A stretch of DNA of 64,000 nt from Ancylomarina euxina (GCF_003863355.1 NZ_QQWG01000002.1:124001-188000); one strand, 5' to 3'; positions 9,072 to 17,491 are shown, numbered from the stretch's first letter. The notes: a model not told the origin generated them from the sequence alone. A program made the numbers and translations.

Positions 9072-9829
9072 ACAAGCTTATTTATAGTAGCCACATAAAC
9101 GGCTTCCATAGCGCTTTTTACATTTAACTTTTTTATGATATTTCGTTTATGAAATTTAACGGTTTCTTCTGAGATAAATAATTTTTGAGACATTTCACAA
9201 GCTGAATTACCTTTAATCATCAGATGCAAAACATCTTTCTCTCTTTTTGAAAGATGTTTAATTATTGTTGGTTTAAATTGTTTCCGGAGAAAGTCATAAT
9301 CAAATCTCTCATCTTTATCATTAAAGGTAATAAAGACATTACCTGATTTTTCGGCTACCGATAAAGAGACTAGGCAAAGTGCGAACCAAATATTACCCGT
9401 ATCTGTTAATATGAGTGGAGTGAGTTTTTGATTTACCAGTATTTCACTTCCCGTATCTTTTCGTTTTAATCTAAAATCATATGAAATAGAGGCTTTATCT
9501 CTTCTGTTAACAGGTAGATTGTAAAAAAAATCAAAACCTTTTTGATTCATCTCTAAAAGCATGTCTAAGTCTTCATTAGGAACCACTTTCTCATAGAATT
9601 CGTAGCCCATCTTTAATACTTCTTCTTGCTCATATCCAGACAAAAATAAGGGATCATCAGATACGTACAAAAATTCTTGTTTATTATAGTCGATGATATA
9701 AAAACCGAGGTTAATCAATTTTGAAACCGCTCTAAGAGCAAGCATATATTGCTTAATCAGTTGGTAATTATCATCGCCTAAATAACCATCTTTTCTTATT
9801 GGATCAAAAAATTTCTCTATTGCTATCAT
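9068..9829 (-). CDS. PAS-like sensor / LuxR-type HTH transcriptional regulator
   Basis: A 253-residue one-component regulator. The N-terminal part (about 25-165) looks like a PAS sensor fold (e.g. LGFYIIDYNKQEFLYVSDD, SYDFRLKRKDTGSEILVNQ). The C-terminus (about 190-250) is a clear LuxR/FixJ HTH with LSKREKDVLHLMIKG and SEETVKFHKRNIIKKLNVK. There is no receiver domain and no phospho-acceptor Asp motif, so a ligand bound by the PAS-like domain is the likely input. It is divergent from the LuxI/FeeM-like gene, and a lux-box-like palindrome lies in the shared promoter region. I infer it is the cognate regulator of the 9957-11455 genes and may be autoregulated. Confidence 0.85.
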   Translation of the reverse strand: MIAIEKFFDPIRKDGYLGDDNYQLIKQYMLALRAVSKLINLGFYIIDYNKQEFLYVSDDPLFLSGYEQEEVLKMGYEFYEKVVPNEDLDMLLEMNQKGFDFFYNLPVNRRDKASISYDFRLKRKDTGSEILVNQKLTPLILTDTGNIWFALCLVSLSVAEKSGNVFITFNDKDERFDYDFLRKQFKPTIIKHLSKREKDVLHLMIKGNSACEMSQKLFISEETVKFHKRNIIKKLNVKSAMEAVYVATINKLV

Positions 9830-9882
9830 ATCCTTTCTTTTTTTGATTTAATAACCTTATAATTTATACTGTCAATAATTAA

Positions 9883-9902
9883 AACTACACTTTTGAGTAG
9901 TT
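9883..9902. promoter_or_regulatory. lux-box-like operator 1
   Basis: AACTAC-N8-GTAGTT is a perfect 20-bp dyad in the LuxR/GNAT divergent region, ending 54 bp before the GNAT start codon. Its size and dyad layout match operators of LuxR-type HTH dimers. Its centre lies about 50 bp upstream of the expected GNAT transcript start, a typical activator position. A second copy lies at 11458. Confidence 0.65.
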
Positions 9903-9956
9903 GTATGCAAGACTGAGAACACCAATATTAGGCTATACTTAAAATTTATAATCGAT

Positions 9957-10628
9957 ATGGATATTCTCTTAAACGACTTTCAAGATTTTTCGCTGTGGTT
10001 AGTATCCCACGACCACTTAAACGAGGTAAGTAGTTTCATTTTACGAGTCAATCATCAAGTGCATTTGAATTCAAACATTATTAATTATTCCGATCTACTT
10101 AAAACCAGAAAATTAGATTTGGATAGTTATTCGAGTTCTTTCTTTTATGCCATCAAAAATCGAAAACATGAAATTGTAGGAACTATAAAAGCTCAAAAGT
10201 GGGATGGAAATAGTAGGCTTCCAATTGAGGATGACTTTGATGTAAAAGTTGTTGATGTGTTAAATGAGTTAAGTTATACGCCTCATGAAGTATGGCATAT
10301 TGGGCGATTTGCTATTGATCAGCAAAGAATAAAAACTGACCCTTTTTTAAGAAAAAACAGAGTTGTAATTCTAAAATTATTGATGGTAAATGCATTGCAG
10401 CACATCTATGCTAACCTAACCAATATTCTAATTGCCGAATGTGATAAAAAACTGTTTGATAAATTGCGATTGATGGAAATTTACTCATCTCAAATTGGAG
10501 ATTCTAAATTTTATTTAGGATCGGAAACAGTACCCATGTTTAATACTGCTATAGGAGTGAAAAAATTTGTGGAACAGCATATTGCTTTATGTTATTCTTA
10601 TCAGCAGCAAGATTTATATACAGCCTAA
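9957..10628 (+). CDS. GNAT-fold protein resembling LuxI/FeeM acyl-amino-acid synthases
   Basis: A 223-residue protein with the layout of autoinducer-synthase-type acyltransferases. A charged beta-strand segment (FYAIKNRKHEIVGTIKAQK) is followed by the conserved core strand WHIGRFAID, comparable to the E-x-SRFAV strand of LuxI/FeeM, then a helix and ILIAECDKKLFDKLRL, comparable to the VTD..MER.L segment, and an LGSETVP loop. LuxI makes acyl-homoserine lactones and FeeM makes N-acyl tyrosines; the product here is unknown. The family assignment rests on motif order, not a search. It is divergent from the PAS-LuxR regulator and upstream of an E1-like enzyme on the same strand, with operator 1 in its promoter region. 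Confidence 0.65.
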   Translation: MDILLNDFQDFSLWLVSHDHLNEVSSFILRVNHQVHLNSNIINYSDLLKTRKLDLDSYSSSFFYAIKNRKHEIVGTIKAQKWDGNSRLPIEDDFDVKVVDVLNELSYTPHEVWHIGRFAIDQQRIKTDPFLRKNRVVILKLLMVNALQHIYANLTNILIAECDKKLFDKLRLMEIYSSQIGDSKFYLGSETVPMFNTAIGVKKFVEQHIALCYSYQQQDLYTA

Positions 10629-10720
10629 ATTATTAATCAACTAAAATCAAGCTAACAAGACAAAAGTATATCGTATTAGAATTGATGAATTTAGCTCTTT
10701 ATGTTAGTTGTAATTATATT

Positions 10721-11455
10721 ATGTATCAAAGAAATCGAATTTATATATCATCCGAAGAACAAGAGATAATTAAGAATACCAAAATCCTTATCGCAGGCGC
10801 TGGCTTAGGAAGTAATATTGCAGAATGTGTTTTGCGAATGGGATTTGAAAATTTAACCATTTGTGACATGGATAATGTCGAGAATTCTAATCTTAACCGT
10901 CAGAATTATACTTCCAGTGATATAGAAAAACCCAAAGTTGATAGTCTATATCATAGACTTAAATCAATTAACCCCGAAGCTGAAATCAACTATCACAATG
11001 TCTTTTTAACTGAGACTAATTGTTGTGAATATATTGAGAACATTGATATAGCTATAAATACAATTGATTTTACATCAGATGCTCCATTTGTTTTTGATGA
11101 AATATGTCGGGAAAATAATATACCAGTATTACATCCTTTTAATTTTGGTTGGGCAGGATGTGTTTTTATTATTAATAAGTGGAGTGAAAGTCTTCTCAAT
11201 ATTATTCAAGGTGACGATCAACCTGAAGTAAGTATTGTTGAGCATATTATTCAAAATAGTAAATCAGATGTTGATTTATTTTGGTTACGCGATGTGTTAA
11301 AATCTTATAAAGATGAAAATGCGAAAAATTCACCACCTCAATTAGCTCCTGCATCATGGATTACTGCTGGCATTTGTGCAAATCTGTTATTTAAGCTTGC
11401 CAATAACAAATCGATAAAGGTTTTCCCAAATTTTTATCTCTTAACAGCTAATTAG
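10721..11455 (+). CDS. ThiF/MoeB/E1-like adenylating enzyme
   Basis: A 244-residue Rossmann-type ATP-binding protein of the ThiF/HesA/MoeB/E1 superfamily. The nucleotide loop GAGLGSNIAECVLRMGF and the hallmark DMDNVENSNLNRQ (Asp and Arg for ATP/Mg) are intact. The CxxC zinc pairs of MoeB/ThiF are not apparent, and I see no clear catalytic thioester cysteine, so it may only adenylate a carboxylate, as MccB-type enzymes do. The track starts at TTG 10682; the ATG at 10721 fits the family start (MYQRNRIYISSEEQ) better. It lies 92 bp after the LuxI/FeeM-like gene and is probably co-transcribed. No sulfur-carrier or ubiquitin-like gene is adjacent, arguing against thiamine or molybdopterin synthesis. 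Confidence 0.8.
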   Translation: MYQRNRIYISSEEQEIIKNTKILIAGAGLGSNIAECVLRMGFENLTICDMDNVENSNLNRQNYTSSDIEKPKVDSLYHRLKSINPEAEINYHNVFLTETNCCEYIENIDIAINTIDFTSDAPFVFDEICRENNIPVLHPFNFGWAGCVFIINKWSESLLNIIQGDDQPEVSIVEHIIQNSKSDVDLFWLRDVLKSYKDENAKNSPPQLAPASWITAGICANLLFKLANNKSIKVFPNFYLLTAN

Positions 11456-11457
11456 AA

Positions 11458-11477
11458 AACTACACTTTAGGGTAGTT
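11458..11477. promoter_or_regulatory. lux-box-like operator 2
   Basis: A second AACTAC-N8-GTAGTT dyad, 2 bp after the ThiF-like stop codon. Over 24 bp it differs from operator 1 at only two central positions. I found no other copy of this dyad by eye in the window. It precedes a short terminator-bounded stretch with no long ORF. Confidence 0.65.
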
Positions 11478-11509
11478 GTTCGGTGCTACAATGAAAATTA
11501 CTTTTAGAT

Positions 11510-11664
11510 TATAACAAAAGTCACTCAAATAAATCGATAAGCCACTAAATAATTTTGTGTATGTAGTTGTAAATGAGATTGTCTTAATGATGAGTGAAAT
11601 AGATTTAAGAATGGCGATGTTGTTTATGTGAAAGACTATTCCTCACGGAATAGTCTTTCATTTG
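11510..11664 (+). ncRNA. candidate short transcript (sRNA or tiny-peptide mRNA) downstream of operator 2
   Basis: Between operator 2 and a strong terminator there is no ORF above 14 codons. A transcript starting about 45 bp after the operator centre would be about 130-150 nt and end at the terminator. A perfect TAnnTTTG box (TAATTTTG) at 11550-11557 offers an alternative start giving about 100 nt. Tiny ORFs seen are MKITFRL (11491-11514, before the predicted start) and MMSEIDLRMAMLFM (11587-11631, ending in the terminator stem). The nature of the product is inference. This covers the 281-bp gap 11456-11736. Confidence 0.35.
11629..11664 (+). terminator. strong terminator closing the LuxR-linked locus
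   Basis: A 14-bp perfect stem (TGAAAGACTATTCC / GGAATAGTCTTTCA) with a TCAC loop followed by TTTGTT. It lies 170 bp after the ThiF-like stop, so the intervening sequence is either 3' UTR or a separate short transcript. Confidence 0.85.
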
Positions 11665-11736
11665 TTATGTTTTGTCCGAGTATAACAGGACAGTTATCTG
11701 CTAAATAAATGAGAATTATTTTTAATTATTCCACAT

Positions 11737-12402
11737 ATGATTAAGCTAAATGAGAAAATTGAAGATTTTCTAGATGGTGCCAAACTACTCCTTAATAAAA
11801 GTATTATGGATAGTACTATAAAGAGTTCTGTAGCATTATTGGGTTATGATGAGGTTAAGCTTACTGAGGCTAAATCTTTATTATTAATATTGGAAGAATT
11901 ATACGATAGTTCGAAAAAAGAGAGTACTAATCAGTATCAAGACGAATATTGGATTAAACGTGAAGCTGTAAATAAAGATTATTTGGATTTGATCACCATT
12001 TCTAAAATAGCCTTTAAAAATGATCTTTATGCTTTTCAAACTTTAGGCCTTAATAATATCCGTAAAAAAAGTTTTAGTGGTTGGTTCTCTCAAGCTCTTG
12101 AGTTTTGTAGTACCTTAATTTCAAATCTTAATTATATAACAAGCCTTGAAGTTTTTAAGCAGAGTATTGTTGAGGTACAAGTAATAAAGGAGAAAATTTT
12201 AGAAACCAAGAACTTTTATAAAGTCTACCAAGGAGAAATAGAGGCTGAGTGGCGAACTCTTCAAATGCAAGATGAAATATTTGACCTACTGGCAGAATGG
12301 GTTTGTGATTACCAAAAGATTTTAAGAATAGCATTAAAAGATAAACCACACTTATTGGAGACAGTTGGTTTAGCTAAGAATTCGTTTCAAGAATGTTTAT
12401 AA
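11737..12402 (+). CDS. helical protein of unknown function
   Basis: I do not recognise this 221-residue protein. It is soluble, without signal peptide or membrane segment, and looks almost entirely alpha-helical, with long amphipathic stretches (LEELYDSSKKES, SIVEVQVIKEKILETKNFYK). It has a GYDEVKLTEAKSLL segment near residues 36-50 that recalls small helical-bundle proteins common as hypotheticals in Bacteroidota. Codon use and base composition match the neighbours. It starts 73 bp after the LuxR-locus terminator, so it is probably an independent unit; the adjacent YeeZ-like gene is 88 bp downstream on the same strand. Confidence 0.7.
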   Translation: MIKLNEKIEDFLDGAKLLLNKSIMDSTIKSSVALLGYDEVKLTEAKSLLLILEELYDSSKKESTNQYQDEYWIKREAVNKDYLDLITISKIAFKNDLYAFQTLGLNNIRKKSFSGWFSQALEFCSTLISNLNYITSLEVFKQSIVEVQVIKEKILETKNFYKVYQGEIEAEWRTLQMQDEIFDLLAEWVCDYQKILRIALKDKPHLLETVGLAKNSFQECL

Positions 12403-12490
12403 ATTTTGGTATCTAATATATTTTGCCTAATTAATTAAGTTTAAGATATTATTTCACAACTTTACTGCTTATCAACTTTTCAATTAAGTT

Positions 12491-13270
12491 ATGCCATATT
12501 TAAATTCAATCAGTATTCTGTCTTGTGGATGGTTAGGAGAATCTTTAGCAGTAAACATGCTAGAAAAAGGGTTTAATGTAAAGGGAGCTACAACTAGCTT
12601 AGATAAGAAAGAACGTTTAGCTGAGAAGGGAATTGACGCATTTCAATTAAGATTTGAAGACTTGAATGATGAGATGAAAAAGTTTCTGAATTCCGAAATT
12701 CTGATTTTAAACCTGACCATAAAAGATATTGAACTCTACAAGCAATTTTTACCCCTATTAGAGCAATCACCTATAAAGAAGTTGATTTTGATTAGCTCAA
12801 CAGGTGTTTATAAAAACTCAGTAAAACCAGTTGATGAAAATTCAGAATTGAGTGAATCGGTTTGGGTTTCTATTGAGAATTTGATGAAAGACAATTTGAA
12901 TTACCAGACGACTATTCTAAGATTCTCGGGTCTCTTTGGAGGGAACAGAAAGCCAGGTAATTTTTTATCGGGAAAAACAGTGAAAAATGCTGATGCACCG
13001 GTCAATCTTATTCATCGTGATGATTGCATGCAAATTATCAATGAAATTATTAAACAAGATGTGTGGGAGGAATGTTTCAATTGCACCGCTGATACCCACC
13101 CTTCAAAAAAAGAGTTTTATACAAAAGCTTCTGATATAATTGCGGTTGAACATCCCATTTTCGATGAAGAAGAGGGAAGTCTATCTTCTTTTAAACTTAT
13201 CACGAATGAGAAGCTCAAAAGAAGATTGAATTATGAATTTATTCATCCTGATCTGATGAAAGCCTTATGA
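12491..13270 (+). CDS. YeeZ-like atypical SDR, NAD(P)-binding protein
   Basis: A 259-residue extended/atypical short-chain dehydrogenase. The N-terminal Rossmann strand carries ILSCGWLGESLAVNMLEKG, the GWLG variant of the glycine motif typical of YeeZ-like proteins, and a later strand has LISSTGVYKNS, as in UDP-sugar epimerase relatives. The canonical YxxxK pair is not obvious, which is usual for this atypical group, so catalytic activity is uncertain. Its 3' end overlaps the convergent downstream gene by 6 bp. Confidence 0.8.
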   Translation: MPYLNSISILSCGWLGESLAVNMLEKGFNVKGATTSLDKKERLAEKGIDAFQLRFEDLNDEMKKFLNSEILILNLTIKDIELYKQFLPLLEQSPIKKLILISSTGVYKNSVKPVDENSELSESVWVSIENLMKDNLNYQTTILRFSGLFGGNRKPGNFLSGKTVKNADAPVNLIHRDDCMQIINEIIKQDVWEECFNCTADTHPSKKEFYTKASDIIAVEHPIFDEEEGSLSSFKLITNEKLKRRLNYEFIHPDLMKAL

Positions 13271-14038
13271 TTTACTTGCCTTTATTTTTGATAAAATCTC
13301 TTTGAGCTTCGGATTTTTTTTGAAGCTATTAATATATCTCTGTTTACCTCTTTGTTCTTGTGTCCATTGTTCCTCAGTTAGAATATCTTTACTAGTGAAG
13401 TAGGCATTTGTTGTACTGTCTTGTTGAAGTAGAGTTTCGAAATTGGTTTTGTGTTTCTGAATAAATTTGGTGTAGTCAACAACATGAATATTGCCCCAGC
13501 TGGCTTGTTGCCAAACATAGAGTTCAGCAATGTTATAGGCGATTTTGGATTTCTTGCTGTCGAAATTTAGATCGCTATACATCAGTTCAATTATTTGATT
13601 GTTGTGTGTCATCAAATGTTTGTTGAAGTTATATAAAGCATGTGCATCTTCAATATACACTACCGGCATTAGGTTACCGATTTTAGAGTCGCAGATGCGA
13701 TTCCAGCTGGCATCGCTAAAGCTGACGTTTTGAAAACCATTAAACACAGGAATATAGTCGTTGAATTTGTATCCTGATTCGAGTATATCTTCAATGTCTT
13801 GCATTTTTATTAGTCTTTTTTCGACTTGATGGTTGAAGTTGATAAGGTTTTTGTAGTTTTGAAATATCTCTTGATTAAGCCTTTCTTTAGCCAGTTTTGT
13901 TTCTATTTCTTCTTTATGATTTTCACGCCATTCGGTGATGAGAAATGCAAGGTAGACACTTAAAAGGACGGTAAGGAATTCGAAGAAATAGGGCCATAAG
14001 CTTTTATTCTCCTTTAATTTAGAGATTAAGTTAAACAT
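13265..14038 (-). CDS. membrane-anchored protein, DUF6090-like
   Basis: A 257-residue protein with one N-terminal membrane segment (PYFFEFLTVLLSVYLAFLI) followed by ITEWRE and a long helical domain. This arrangement is characteristic of a Bacteroidota-specific family I believe is DUF6090, function unknown. The bulk after residue 35 should lie on one side of the inner membrane. It is convergent with and slightly overlaps the YeeZ-like gene and has its own upstream gap. No function is proposed. Confidence 0.65.
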   Translation of the reverse strand: MFNLISKLKENKSLWPYFFEFLTVLLSVYLAFLITEWRENHKEEIETKLAKERLNQEIFQNYKNLINFNHQVEKRLIKMQDIEDILESGYKFNDYIPVFNGFQNVSFSDASWNRICDSKIGNLMPVVYIEDAHALYNFNKHLMTHNNQIIELMYSDLNFDSKKSKIAYNIAELYVWQQASWGNIHVVDYTKFIQKHKTNFETLLQQDSTTNAYFTSKDILTEEQWTQEQRGKQRYINSFKKNPKLKEILSKIKASKS

Positions 14039-14144
14039 GGTAGTAAAGGATGTTTTTAGAATGAAATTAACATTTGATTAATTCCAAAGTTAAGAAGTTA
14101 GTAAAGAGATTATATTGATCAAAATCAGGTTTACTGAATTATTC

Positions 14145-15011
14145 CTACGATTTTTGAGCGATTATCCCTATCCAGGGACTCTCAATTTCGTAAGGTTTTC
14201 CACAAAGATCACTCCAAAAATCCTTGAGATTAAATTGATGTTGTTTCATCATTTCTTTGGCACGTTTAAGAGAGAAATAATGTTTCCAGATATGGTAGCT
14301 CTGCATCTGTCCATCATTCATAATCATCGTGTATTTTTCAAGGCGCACCTTATCTTTTTTATATTTGAAATGCTCATGTAGGAGCAGGTGTTCTTCCTCT
14401 TTCCAAAAGCCTTCTTCCTGACTTAAATACCAGGTTTGTTTCTCATGTCCATCTTTGAAGTATTGCTTGGTAAACAAATCGAATATTAAGTAACCACCAG
14501 GTTTAAGAGCCTTACGTACTTTTGTGAGAAGCAGATCTCTTTCCTGATGAGATAATACACATAAATCACCATAAATAAGCGTAATTACATCAAATTCATT
14601 ATTGTAGTCTATCTCCAAATAATTTTGGCAAATGTATTCGATATCGTATTGTGAAGCTTTGGCTTCTTCCTTAGCATAGTCGATTGAGCTTTGTGAAAAA
14701 TCAATTCCAGTGACCTTAAATCCTTGACCATGGAAATGTTCACTATACAAACCTGGCCCACAACCTAGGTCGAGTAAGCGAGAGCCTTGTGGCATATTCA
14801 TATATTCCGAAAGCCATAATACTGATTTGATTACTGTTTCGTATTTTCTTGAACCTTCATCACTTTCATCATCTAAATGAGCGTACAAAATGTGCTCTGA
14901 GATGTATGGATCCTGCCAAAAGTTAACTTTATCCTTTGTGAAAAGTTTAGGTTTTTTGATAATGCTTTCCAACTGGGAAAAGTCAAGTTTCCCATTATTT
15001 ATTAGGTTCAT
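14145..15011 (-). CDS. class I SAM-dependent methyltransferase
   Basis: A 288-residue enzyme with the Rossmann-type SAM fold. Motif I is LLDLGCGPGLYSEHF (about residues 80-95), followed by the acidic end of strand 2 (VTGIDFS) and a motif II-IV region (FDVITLIYGDLCVL), then RKALKPGGYLIFDLF. The C-terminal third is a beta-rich region that probably shapes the acceptor site. The acceptor (small molecule, tRNA or protein) cannot be deduced. It lies downstream of the MgtC gene with a 31-bp gap, so the two may be co-transcribed. Confidence 0.88.
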   Translation of the reverse strand: MNLINNGKLDFSQLESIIKKPKLFTKDKVNFWQDPYISEHILYAHLDDESDEGSRKYETVIKSVLWLSEYMNMPQGSRLLDLGCGPGLYSEHFHGQGFKVTGIDFSQSSIDYAKEEAKASQYDIEYICQNYLEIDYNNEFDVITLIYGDLCVLSHQERDLLLTKVRKALKPGGYLIFDLFTKQYFKDGHEKQTWYLSQEEGFWKEEEHLLLHEHFKYKKDKVRLEKYTMIMNDGQMQSYHIWKHYFSLKRAKEMMKQHQFNLKDFWSDLCGKPYEIESPWIGIIAQKS

Positions 15012-15042
15012 ATATAGCTTGTGTAAATTTAAAAAGTTGATT

Positions 15043-15753
15043 CTAAACGATTTGGTTTAGTTTGATTTTCTGTACACCTTCAATTTCTCCAATCTCTTCA
15101 GATAGAGTATTAATCTTCACTTTTTCACTAATCTGAATAACAAAATAGAGGCTGGTACGCTTTTCATCGAATGATTGCTCTATATCGATAGTTCTAACAT
15201 TGGCCTTGTGTTTCTTCAAAAGCTCTAGAATAGGATCGGTTTTTAAATTAAAACCAGCTGATGAGTAGACACTTAAGTGCTTGATGAATTTAGATGGAAA
15301 TATCCACTTTTCGAATAAATCGAGAAATATAAGTGCAAACAATAAAATACCAGTAGCTATTGCCGTAGCCCAATACATACCGGCACCAATGGCCAATCCG
15401 ATAGCGGCAATTACCCAAATAGAAGCAGCAGTGGTTAATCCTTTAACATTAAAACCAAATTTCATGATGGCGCCTGCACCCAAAAAACCAATACCTGATA
15501 CTACTTGCGCTGCCAATCGACCAGGGTCTGCAGGTTTATATTGGCTAAATGTTTGAGGAATATAAATTGAAAGAAGCATAATTAAAGTTGCACCCATACT
15601 AATAAGAATATGTGTACGCAATCCTGCTGGTTGTTTGTGATATTCTCTTTCTATACCGACAATAGCGCTCACAACGACACTCAGAAGCATTCTAAAAGCC
15701 ACTGTTCCCGTAGTAATACTCTTCTCATTTATGATTTCTTCAATTAATGTCAT
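15043..15753 (-). CDS. MgtC/SapB family membrane protein
   Basis: A 236-residue inner-membrane protein. The N-terminal half has four or five membrane segments with the MgtC signature (SAIVGIEREYHKQPAGLRTH, then GIGFLGAGAIMKFG and GLTTAASIWVIAAIGLAIGAG). The C-terminal about 80 residues are a soluble ACT-like regulatory domain. MgtC-type proteins are linked to Mg2+-limited growth and modulation of ATP synthase or transporters rather than bulk Mg2+ transport. The track start is a TTG at 15774; the ATG at 15753 (MTLIEEIINEK) is preferred. Confidence 0.88.
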   Translation of the reverse strand: MTLIEEIINEKSITTGTVAFRMLLSVVVSAIVGIEREYHKQPAGLRTHILISMGATLIMLLSIYIPQTFSQYKPADPGRLAAQVVSGIGFLGAGAIMKFGFNVKGLTTAASIWVIAAIGLAIGAGMYWATAIATGILLFALIFLDLFEKWIFPSKFIKHLSVYSSAGFNLKTDPILELLKKHKANVRTIDIEQSFDEKRTSLYFVIQISEKVKINTLSEEIGEIEGVQKIKLNQIV

Positions 15754-15860
15754 TTTTGAATATTTGGTGCGCAAAGATAGGGATTAAGATTTAAGGATAA
15801 AGGTTAAAGAATCAAGTGAAAAGAATAACATACAATTTTCAATTACTCAAATGAGAAATG

Positions 15861-17276
15861 CTATTCATTGTCACTTTTCATCACATAGACTTGCCCCGTT
15901 TCGTATCGAAGAACAAGCACTTCAGTTCCTTTGTTTATAAATCCATCTTCTGATTTTGCATCATAAATTTCATCATTAATAATTACTTTGCCCGAAGGAC
16001 GAAGATCTGTTCCACAAAAACCTTTTTGGCCCACAAGTCTTTTGGGGCTCATGTCTACACCAATAAATCCTTCTTCAATTTTGCCTTCAGTCTGAAGTGC
16101 TAATCTGCCAAGAAAACCACTTCCTGCAAAAAGTCTTTTACTAAGGTTGATAGAGATGATAATAGAAGCCAGCATGGAAAACGTGACCATAAGAATGGCT
16201 CCTAATAGGGCTTTTATATGACGGGGTTCAAAATTAAAGTTCACATTATCAATCAAACTTAAGCTAAGACCCGAGATGATGAAAACAATACCTGAAATAC
16301 CAGCAACTCCAAATCCTGGAATAACAAATATTTCGACACCGAGCAGGGCAACACCTATAATGAAAAGAATAATTTCCCAATTGGCAGCCAAACCTTCAAG
16401 GTACAGGGGAGAAAAGTACAGAAATGCTCCAATAATTGCTGCAAGTAAAGGAAATCCAATTCCCGGAGATTGCAATTCGAAATAAATACCACCCACTATT
16501 AGCATGATAAACAGGCCCTGCAGCATAGGATTCAACATGAAATCGACAACTTTTTCGATACCAGAAGGTTCGTACTTCTTAATGATATATTCTTTGATAT
16601 GTAATTGTTTTAAAACTTCTTCTACAGAGTTGGCAATGCCTTCACAGTACCCATTCTTAATGGCTTCATTAGGCGTAAAAGTTAATACTTTTCCCGTATC
16701 GATTACATTTTCAATATAGGTTCTGGGATCCACCATAGCTTCTGCAATAAGCGGGTCACGTTTCCACTTAATGATTGTATCACCATTCTGTATCAGGGTA
16801 TCTTTGCCATGAGATTCTGCGGTGGCACGCATCGTAGATCGCATATAGGATTGGTACTTATCTGGCATAGCTTCTCCAGTCTGATTGACAACTGTAGCGG
16901 CTCCAATATTAGCACCTGTTCGCATGTATATACCATCGCAAGCAATAGAGATTAAGGCACCAGCTGATGCTGCATTATTATCAATATAGACATAAACAGG
17001 TATCTCGGAGTTCAATATTGCTGTTCGGATGGAATCTGCATGAACCACCATACCGCCATATGTATTCATATGAATGAGGAATATATCAGCATTCCATTCC
17101 TTTGCCTCTGAAAAAGCATCTTTGGTTTGTCTCCAAATTGGAGGACCAATATCTCGCTTGATATCAAACTTATAAACCTTTGTTTTTGATATATCAAGAC
17201 TATCACTTGTTTCTTGTGAAAATGAAACAAATGGAAAAATGAACAAGAGGAATAAATAAAGTATGTTAGTCTTCAT
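15861..17276 (-). CDS. NfeD family membrane serine protease (ClpP-class)
   Basis: A full-length NfeD1b-type protein of 471 residues. It has a signal peptide (MKTNILYLFLLFIFPFVSFSQ), a ClpP-like protease domain (about 30-230) with the Ser nucleophile in NNAASAGALIS and a candidate Lys partner in the following helix (DKYQSYMRSTMRATAESHGK), about four membrane segments (245-380), and a C-terminal NfeD OB-fold domain (about 395-470). Related archaeal proteases cut stomatin C-termini, and NfeD genes are often paired with a slipin/flotillin gene, but none is adjacent here. It follows the MgtC gene in orientation with an 86-bp gap. Confidence 0.9.
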   Translation of the reverse strand: MKTNILYLFLLFIFPFVSFSQETSDSLDISKTKVYKFDIKRDIGPPIWRQTKDAFSEAKEWNADIFLIHMNTYGGMVVHADSIRTAILNSEIPVYVYIDNNAASAGALISIACDGIYMRTGANIGAATVVNQTGEAMPDKYQSYMRSTMRATAESHGKDTLIQNGDTIIKWKRDPLIAEAMVDPRTYIENVIDTGKVLTFTPNEAIKNGYCEGIANSVEEVLKQLHIKEYIIKKYEPSGIEKVVDFMLNPMLQGLFIMLIVGGIYFELQSPGIGFPLLAAIIGAFLYFSPLYLEGLAANWEIILFIIGVALLGVEIFVIPGFGVAGISGIVFIISGLSLSLIDNVNFNFEPRHIKALLGAILMVTFSMLASIIISINLSKRLFAGSGFLGRLALQTEGKIEEGFIGVDMSPKRLVGQKGFCGTDLRPSGKVIINDEIYDAKSEDGFINKGTEVLVLRYETGQVYVMKSDNE

Positions 17277-17491
17277 ATCTTAAAAGAGTTGAGTTCTGAT
17301 GATATAATACTTATTAAAGATAATCATGAATTCAAATTAAAAAAATGATAGCCATGAATTCACGAATTAAATTGATGAATTCGGGGTTCTTTTTTATTTA
17401 TTTCTTTGAATTTGTGTTTTTACGTTTAAAAGCTTTTGTATTTTCGAAGCTGATTAAAATTCGACCTAAATAGAAACGACAAAAAACAAAC

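Noticed and set aside
10721-11455. Assignment of the E1-like protein to thiamine or molybdopterin synthesis (ThiF/MoeB)
   Set aside because: No sulfur-carrier protein, thi or moa genes nearby and no clear CxxC zinc pairs; the context is a LuxR/GNAT locus.
11563-11570. GTAGTTGT half-site inside the candidate short transcript
   Set aside because: The matching left arm (AACTAC 14 bp upstream) is absent, so it is not a third operator.
14115-14381. Plus-strand 88-aa ORF
   Set aside because: It is antisense to the C-terminus of the SAM methyltransferase, with no recognisable features.
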